The translations under genes were made by a program, and so were the position numbers. From Gammaproteobacteria bacterium (lineage in GTDB: Bacteria; Pseudomonadota; Gammaproteobacteria; Chromatiales; Chromatiaceae), in assembly GCA_030594925.1 (NCBI GenBank), contig JAUVEG010000036.1:1-9030 (forward strand): a DNA stretch of 9,030 nt, written 5' to 3'. This document shows positions 5,285 to 9,030 of this stretch, piece by piece. The notes below the pieces were generated by a model that saw only the letters and a program-made list of their open reading frames with translations, searched no databases and was not told the origin of the DNA. Positions within the stretch are counted from its first letter, which is position 1. Every line of letters starts with the position of its first letter.

Positions 5285-8200
5285 TCAGAATAGATCAGCA
5301 GTGGGATCATGAGACTTTTTGCCAATGGGATTCTCACTGCTTTCACTGCGCCAGTTCTGCTTCTCATTGCTGGAATCCGGGGCGGCATCAACAAATGGCT
5401 GGACCAGTCTCTGCCGTTGACTCCCTCCAAACAGCTTTTTCCGCGCAACACGCACGACATCAGGATTATCCAATGAACCTTTGACCGAGTAGTTTATCTC
5501 TGCAAGCTGATCGATCTGTTTTCCCGCCACAACCCCGGCCACCAGCAATGCAGCGCCGACTGCCGGACCACCGGCGGCAACCCCCGCCAATGGAAGCATC
5601 CCGTGGATATCCGGAATGACGCGAATCCGCTGGTTCACCCGGCGGGTTCCCAGGTCGAGATCGCCGGAGACGTAGATATCTGCAGCAGGAGCCTTGATGA
5701 CCAGCTCTTTATTGGTGCTGACGACTCCCCGCTTCAACACAAACCTGCCGCGCATTTCATCAAAACTGAGTCCCTTTTTTGTGAGATCGCTAAAATCGAG
5801 CTGCAAGCGCCTTTTCAAGGCGCCGATATTGAGAAACCCCAGAATGCGCGCCAGTCCCGGTTGAGCCTCTGAGAAGCGCCCCTTCCTGGTATCCACCAGC
5901 AGCGAACCGTTAAGCCTGCTTAGCGTGTAATCCGCCGGCGATCCCTTCCAATTGAGATCGGCATCGATGCTGCCCTGTGCCTCCTCGAGCTGATTCGAGA
6001 GGTCCAGACTCTTTAGCGTCTCGCCAATCTTTGCAGCAACCAGGGAGATGCTCACATCTGTGGTGGATCCACCTTTTTTCTGATTCCAGTTTCCACTCGC
6101 CACCAGCTTGTCATTGTGTGAGTTTATCTTGAGCTCTGTCATCTCATGCCCGCTGCGGGTGTGCCGGGTTTTCATCGAGAGTGTTCCGAATGGACGTCCA
6201 TTCAAAAGAAGCCGCTTGCTGGTCAGATATAACGGCCTGATATCATGCGGCCGCGGCCCTTTATTGTCGATGGGCGCAGCCTTGTCATGCAGAGCAAAGA
6301 CCAGGTTCAGGCGCTCCAGATCCACCCTGATCTGCTGCTGTTTTGCATCCGGAATCATCAGCTTGCCGGAGAGCTCCTTCGCCTTGATCGCACCACGCCA
6401 CGCCCCCTGCCTGTGCTTCATATCCATCTTCAAGTCACCGTAGCCAAGCTTGAATGCCGGTGTTGTTTCACTCAGCTCCCACACCAGGTCGAAAACCTTT
6501 TTCTGTGAACGCGATTTCTCCAGGGAGAGCGGTAGATCGACCCTCATCCCTTTCAGGTCACTGCGTGTATGCAGTGACAGGCCGCTCCTGCGCATCCTCG
6601 CAAGAGACGGCACTTCAACATCGATATGCCACAGGGCTGCACCGCTGACAGGCGCATCTGCAATGACTCTCTTCAGTGATGCTGCTGAAAGATTCACATC
6701 CGCCTTCACCAGTGTTGCACCGCTCTTCAAAGGTTTGATACTCATGCTGAGCGGACTCCCCAGAAGACGCGCCTTGAGATTTTTTGCACTCACACCACTG
6801 TCAGTTATGTGCAGCATCCCGTTGACGCCCTGCAGAGAGACGTCGACATCTTTGGCGTTGATGGCTGCATCCTTGAGCAGAAGATCGCCCTTGAAGGCCG
6901 CTGCATGATCATCGTTCAGCGGAATGCGCATATCGACGCTGAGATCGCCTTTACCCTGCATATCAAGCGACTCCATCAGCGGCGCAAACTGGCTCTTCAA
7001 CGGGGTCTCCCTGAGCAGCCGCACCGGCCCCGCAAGCGATCCGGAAATATCACCCTGAAGATGAATCGCGGACGCCGGGTTGAGCTGCATCTGCATACTT
7101 GCCTGAGCGACCCGGTTATCATAGATCGTGCCTTCGCTGACATCGATATTGAGATGATTGCCGTGAAAGCGAACCCGGGCTTTGACATGCTCCAACGGCG
7201 GCCACTCCTCCTTGTAGGCGATCTCCGCATCCCGGATATCAAAAACCACCTCATAAAAACCATCATTGCTGTTCTCAAAAGGAAAACTCTGCAACGGCCC
7301 CTGCAGCACAAAGTAGCCGGAGCTGACAAACCCTTTGGTCAAAGAACGATCCAGCCATTCGACCACTGCCGGCGGCATCATATGCGCCGGATAATAGATC
7401 GAGGCATGCCTGGCATGTCCCTCCTGAAAATTAGTCAGCAGATCCAGGTGGCCTTTCCCCTGCAGCGGCAGCGTATAGCGGAAACTTGTTGTCGTTTTGA
7501 TATGTTCGGTTTGCGCAACAAGGTTGTCCGTTGCAATGAGCCAGCTGCCATTCGGCTGCTTTTTCCAGCGCAGCTCACCGGTCACCTGCTCCAGCAACAT
7601 CGGTTCGCGAAATAGCGATTTGATATAGAGCGAAGCGTTGCTCCCGGCAATTTTCACACTTCCGCCGTCGTGGGAAGCAGCCACCATCACTCTGACACCC
7701 TTGATTTCCGGCAATATTCCGGCCGCCTTTGTCTCAAGTTTCTCCAGCGTGGCATTAAACTCCCACTCGATCGGTTGATGCATTTTCAAATGCAGGGAGG
7801 GATTGAGCACCTCTCCCTGCGCCTGCGCAGCAAACAGATCTTTCATGAAGGGATGATCAGGCGGATGTATGGCAAGCGCCTTGAACAAGCCATCGATGCT
7901 GAGGATATCCGCGCCGAGGTAGAAGTGAAGCGGACCTTTTCCCGAAATCTGACGCACCGCGATGCCGATCGATTTGGTTGGCCACACAGCATCTTCATGC
8001 CTGATCACGGGATCGGCGATATCAAGCAGCCAGCCGTTTTGCTCCCGCCTCCAGTGAAACTTGCCGCCAAAATAGTCAAGCGCCAGCTCCGGCGCCTGTT
8101 TGACACTTTGAGAACGAAAATGCAGATCCTCGCTATACATGAGTCCCTGAATCGTCAACAGTCGCCCATCTTCCCAATGGCTCCAGATCTCCATGCTGGT

Positions 8201-8941
8201 TTTGGCATGTTCCAGATTGTAGTGTCCGGGAAAACGATTTTGCAAAAGCCACGCCAGGTCCAGTTGCTTAGTGCGCAGGTAAACCTCCCCCTGCCACTGC
8301 TCAAGGCTTTTACTCTCTGTCTGAAATTGTGAAATCAGCGTAAAGCCGCCCGCATCGCCTTTATCGATTGAAACTCTGGCTGAGAGATGATGTTGATTGC
8401 CGTCATTTTGAATCAACAGATTGACCGGTGTGAAATGCAGCGGCAGGGTATTTTCATGCACCAGGTCAATGACCGTCACCTCCGAATCCACAACCTCGAG
8501 GAACACCGGCTGCAGGATCATGGCGCTAAGATCAACATCGAAATCACCGGAGTGTTCGATACCATGAATCGAAACACGGCCATCCGCGTGACGGATGACC
8601 GCCAGGTGAGTTCCGACGACCCGGATCTCCGATGGCGCAATATTCAGGTGGCGGATCACCTCCATCACGCTGAACTTCAGGTAGACCGACTCCGCCTTGA
8701 GGTCAGAGCTGCCATCATCATTCACCAACCTGAGATTTTGCAGATGAAACCCGTGCCCATCCTCCCGCCAGAAGACCGAAACAGCATCCGCCTCGATATT
8801 CTTCCCCACGACCAGGCTGACCTGCTGCAGTATTTCGTCTTTATAATTTTCAATCAGCGAAGGCAGCAGATAACGCGCAAAGCTCACCGAGAGAGCAATG
8901 ACAACCAGCAGAAAAACAGCAAGTCTGGTCAGGATACGCAT
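5285..8941 (-). CDS. yhdP: YhdP, AsmA-like inner-membrane-anchored envelope lipid transport protein
   Basis: The product is 1218 residues, near the 1266 of E. coli YhdP. Residues 7-26 form a membrane anchor (LAVFLLVVIALSVSFARYLL). The periplasmic N-terminal AsmA-type start follows (ENYKDEILQQVSLVVGKNIE...VSVFWREDGHGFHLQNLRL). A long middle region of alternating beta-strand pattern fits the DUF3971 and AsmA_2 repeats that build an extended hydrophobic groove. A C-terminal hydrophobic segment at about 1114-1142 (GMLPLAGVAAGGPAVGAALL...) precedes the conserved INYSVKGSLDNP strand, and a charged, probably disordered tail ends the protein. In E. coli YhdP, with TamB and YdbH, carries phospholipid to the outer membrane. 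I choose ATG at 8941 (MRILTRLAV). An upstream in-frame ATG at 8998 would add 19 residues translated from a palindromic repeat (PHPNPLPGGEG), which is not protein-like. Purines ending AGAGGGA, 9 nt before 8941, give the ribosome binding site. The gene upstream lies off the window. Confidence 0.94.
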   Translation of the reverse strand: MRILTRLAVFLLVVIALSVSFARYLLPSLIENYKDEILQQVSLVVGKNIEADAVSVFWREDGHGFHLQNLRLVNDDGSSDLKAESVYLKFSVMEVIRHLNIAPSEIRVVGTHLAVIRHADGRVSIHGIEHSGDFDVDLSAMILQPVFLEVVDSEVTVIDLVHENTLPLHFTPVNLLIQNDGNQHHLSARVSIDKGDAGGFTLISQFQTESKSLEQWQGEVYLRTKQLDLAWLLQNRFPGHYNLEHAKTSMEIWSHWEDGRLLTIQGLMYSEDLHFRSQSVKQAPELALDYFGGKFHWRREQNGWLLDIADPVIRHEDAVWPTKSIGIAVRQISGKGPLHFYLGADILSIDGLFKALAIHPPDHPFMKDLFAAQAQGEVLNPSLHLKMHQPIEWEFNATLEKLETKAAGILPEIKGVRVMVAASHDGGSVKIAGSNASLYIKSLFREPMLLEQVTGELRWKKQPNGSWLIATDNLVAQTEHIKTTTSFRYTLPLQGKGHLDLLTNFQEGHARHASIYYPAHMMPPAVVEWLDRSLTKGFVSSGYFVLQGPLQSFPFENSNDGFYEVVFDIRDAEIAYKEEWPPLEHVKARVRFHGNHLNIDVSEGTIYDNRVAQASMQMQLNPASAIHLQGDISGSLAGPVRLLRETPLKSQFAPLMESLDMQGKGDLSVDMRIPLNDDHAAAFKGDLLLKDAAINAKDVDVSLQGVNGMLHITDSGVSAKNLKARLLGSPLSMSIKPLKSGATLVKADVNLSAASLKRVIADAPVSGAALWHIDVEVPSLARMRRSGLSLHTRSDLKGMRVDLPLSLEKSRSQKKVFDLVWELSETTPAFKLGYGDLKMDMKHRQGAWRGAIKAKELSGKLMIPDAKQQQIRVDLERLNLVFALHDKAAPIDNKGPRPHDIRPLYLTSKRLLLNGRPFGTLSMKTRHTRSGHEMTELKINSHNDKLVASGNWNQKKGGSTTDVSISLVAAKIGETLKSLDLSNQLEEAQGSIDADLNWKGSPADYTLSRLNGSLLVDTRKGRFSEAQPGLARILGFLNIGALKRRLQLDFSDLTKKGLSFDEMRGRFVLKRGVVSTNKELVIKAPAADIYVSGDLDLGTRRVNQRIRVIPDIHGMLPLAGVAAGGPAVGAALLVAGVVAGKQIDQLAEINYSVKGSLDNPDVVRVARKKLFGGSQRQRLVQPFVDAAPDSSNEKQNWRSESSENPIGKKSHDPTADLF

Positions 8942-8950
8942 GTGATTAGT

Positions 8951-8958
8951 TCCCTCTC
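8951..8958 (-). promoter_or_regulatory. Ribosome binding site of yhdP, inside the repeat
   Basis: The minus strand reads GAGAGGGA, then ACTAATCAC, then ATG at 8941. Spacing and purine content fit a ribosome binding site and favour this start over the ATG at 8998. Because it is one arm of a perfect inverted repeat, the messenger could hide it in a hairpin. Confidence 0.6.
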
Positions 8959-8984
8959 CCCCGGGGAGAGGGTTGGGGTGAGGG
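8952..8984. repeat. C/G-rich palindromic repeat overlapping the yhdP ribosome binding site
   Basis: The plus strand reads CCCTCTCCCC (8952-8961), one C, then GGGGAGAGGG (8963-8972), a perfect 10-bp inverted repeat with no real loop, followed by TTGGGGTGAGGG. This is the very common dispersed repeat that yields peptides such as PHPNPLPGGEG when mis-translated. On the minus strand its GGGGGAGAGGGA end lies 9 nt before the ATG of yhdP and is the only Shine-Dalgarno-like sequence there. Confidence 0.8.
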
Positions 8985-9030
8985 AATATATCGTTCATAC
9001 TTCATCATAGCAGCACAATATCATACTGCT
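8985..9030. other. Upstream flank of yhdP at the window edge
   Basis: These 46 bp lie upstream of the repeat and contain no recognisable gene end. An ATG at 8998 opens a reading frame into yhdP but is rejected as the start. Neither a promoter nor the end of the usual upstream gene (often rng) can be seen in so short a stretch. Confidence 0.4.

Noticed and set aside
6809..7615. Long plus-strand open frame of 268 codons antisense to yhdP
   Set aside because: It lies entirely inside the recognised yhdP sequence, its translation shows no family resemblance, and it is explained as an antisense shadow of a well-conserved gene.
8942..8998. N-terminal extension of YhdP from ATG 8998
   Set aside because: The extra 19 residues come from a dispersed repeat (PHPNPLPGGEG), and the ATG at 8941 directly precedes a membrane anchor typical of the family with a ribosome binding site.
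8387..9010. Plus-strand open frame antisense to the yhdP start, ending SLSPGERVGVREYIVHTSS
   Set aside because: The tail is translated C/G-rich repeat and the rest is complement of yhdP; no ribosome binding site or family match supports it.

Overview
This window looks like ordinary chromosome from a gammaproteobacterium. The proteins (an EfpL/YeiP-type EF-P paralogue, YhdP, TldD, PmbA) are those of a gammaproteobacterial core genome. The order yhdP - nitrilase-like gene - tldD - pmbA recalls the rng-yhdP-tldD neighbourhood of that class. The lineage cannot be set from this sequence alone. The non-enterobacterial nitrilase gene beside tldD and the many intergenic palindromes would fit an environmental member. 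No insertion sequence, phage gene, CRISPR array, tRNA or rRNA was seen.

Every gene is on the minus strand, so the window is described here from right to left. At the right end, yhdP (8941 to 5285) encodes a large membrane-anchored AsmA-like protein; its ribosome binding site lies inside a C/G-rich palindromic repeat. A 357-bp gap follows, holding two palindromic elements. Next is a nitrilase-superfamily amidase (4927 to 4097). A 217-bp gap with a perfect 16-bp inverted repeat leads to tldD (3879 to 2449). That gene overlaps pmbA (2452 to 1112) by 4 bp. After 94 bp comes a short lysine-rich, histone-H1-like protein with a C-terminal DUF2934-like segment (1017 to 637). A 280-bp gap with a 79-bp imperfect palindrome and an extended -10 promoter leads to the EfpL/YeiP gene (starts at 356, TTG), which runs off the left edge.

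TldD and PmbA form a heteromeric metalloprotease, and the ATGA overlap implies coupled translation of the two subunits. YhdP is an envelope protein for lipid movement to the outer membrane. The nitrilase homologue is probably a metabolite-repair amidase. The lysine-rich protein probably binds DNA or another polyanion. These genes share a direction and neighbourhood, but the repeat-filled gaps suggest several transcription units rather than one operon.

I found no convincing undescribed system. The points most worth a second look are that each intergenic gap over 200 bp carries a different palindromic repeat family, that one repeat supplies the yhdP ribosome binding site, and the lysine-rich/DUF2934 fusion.
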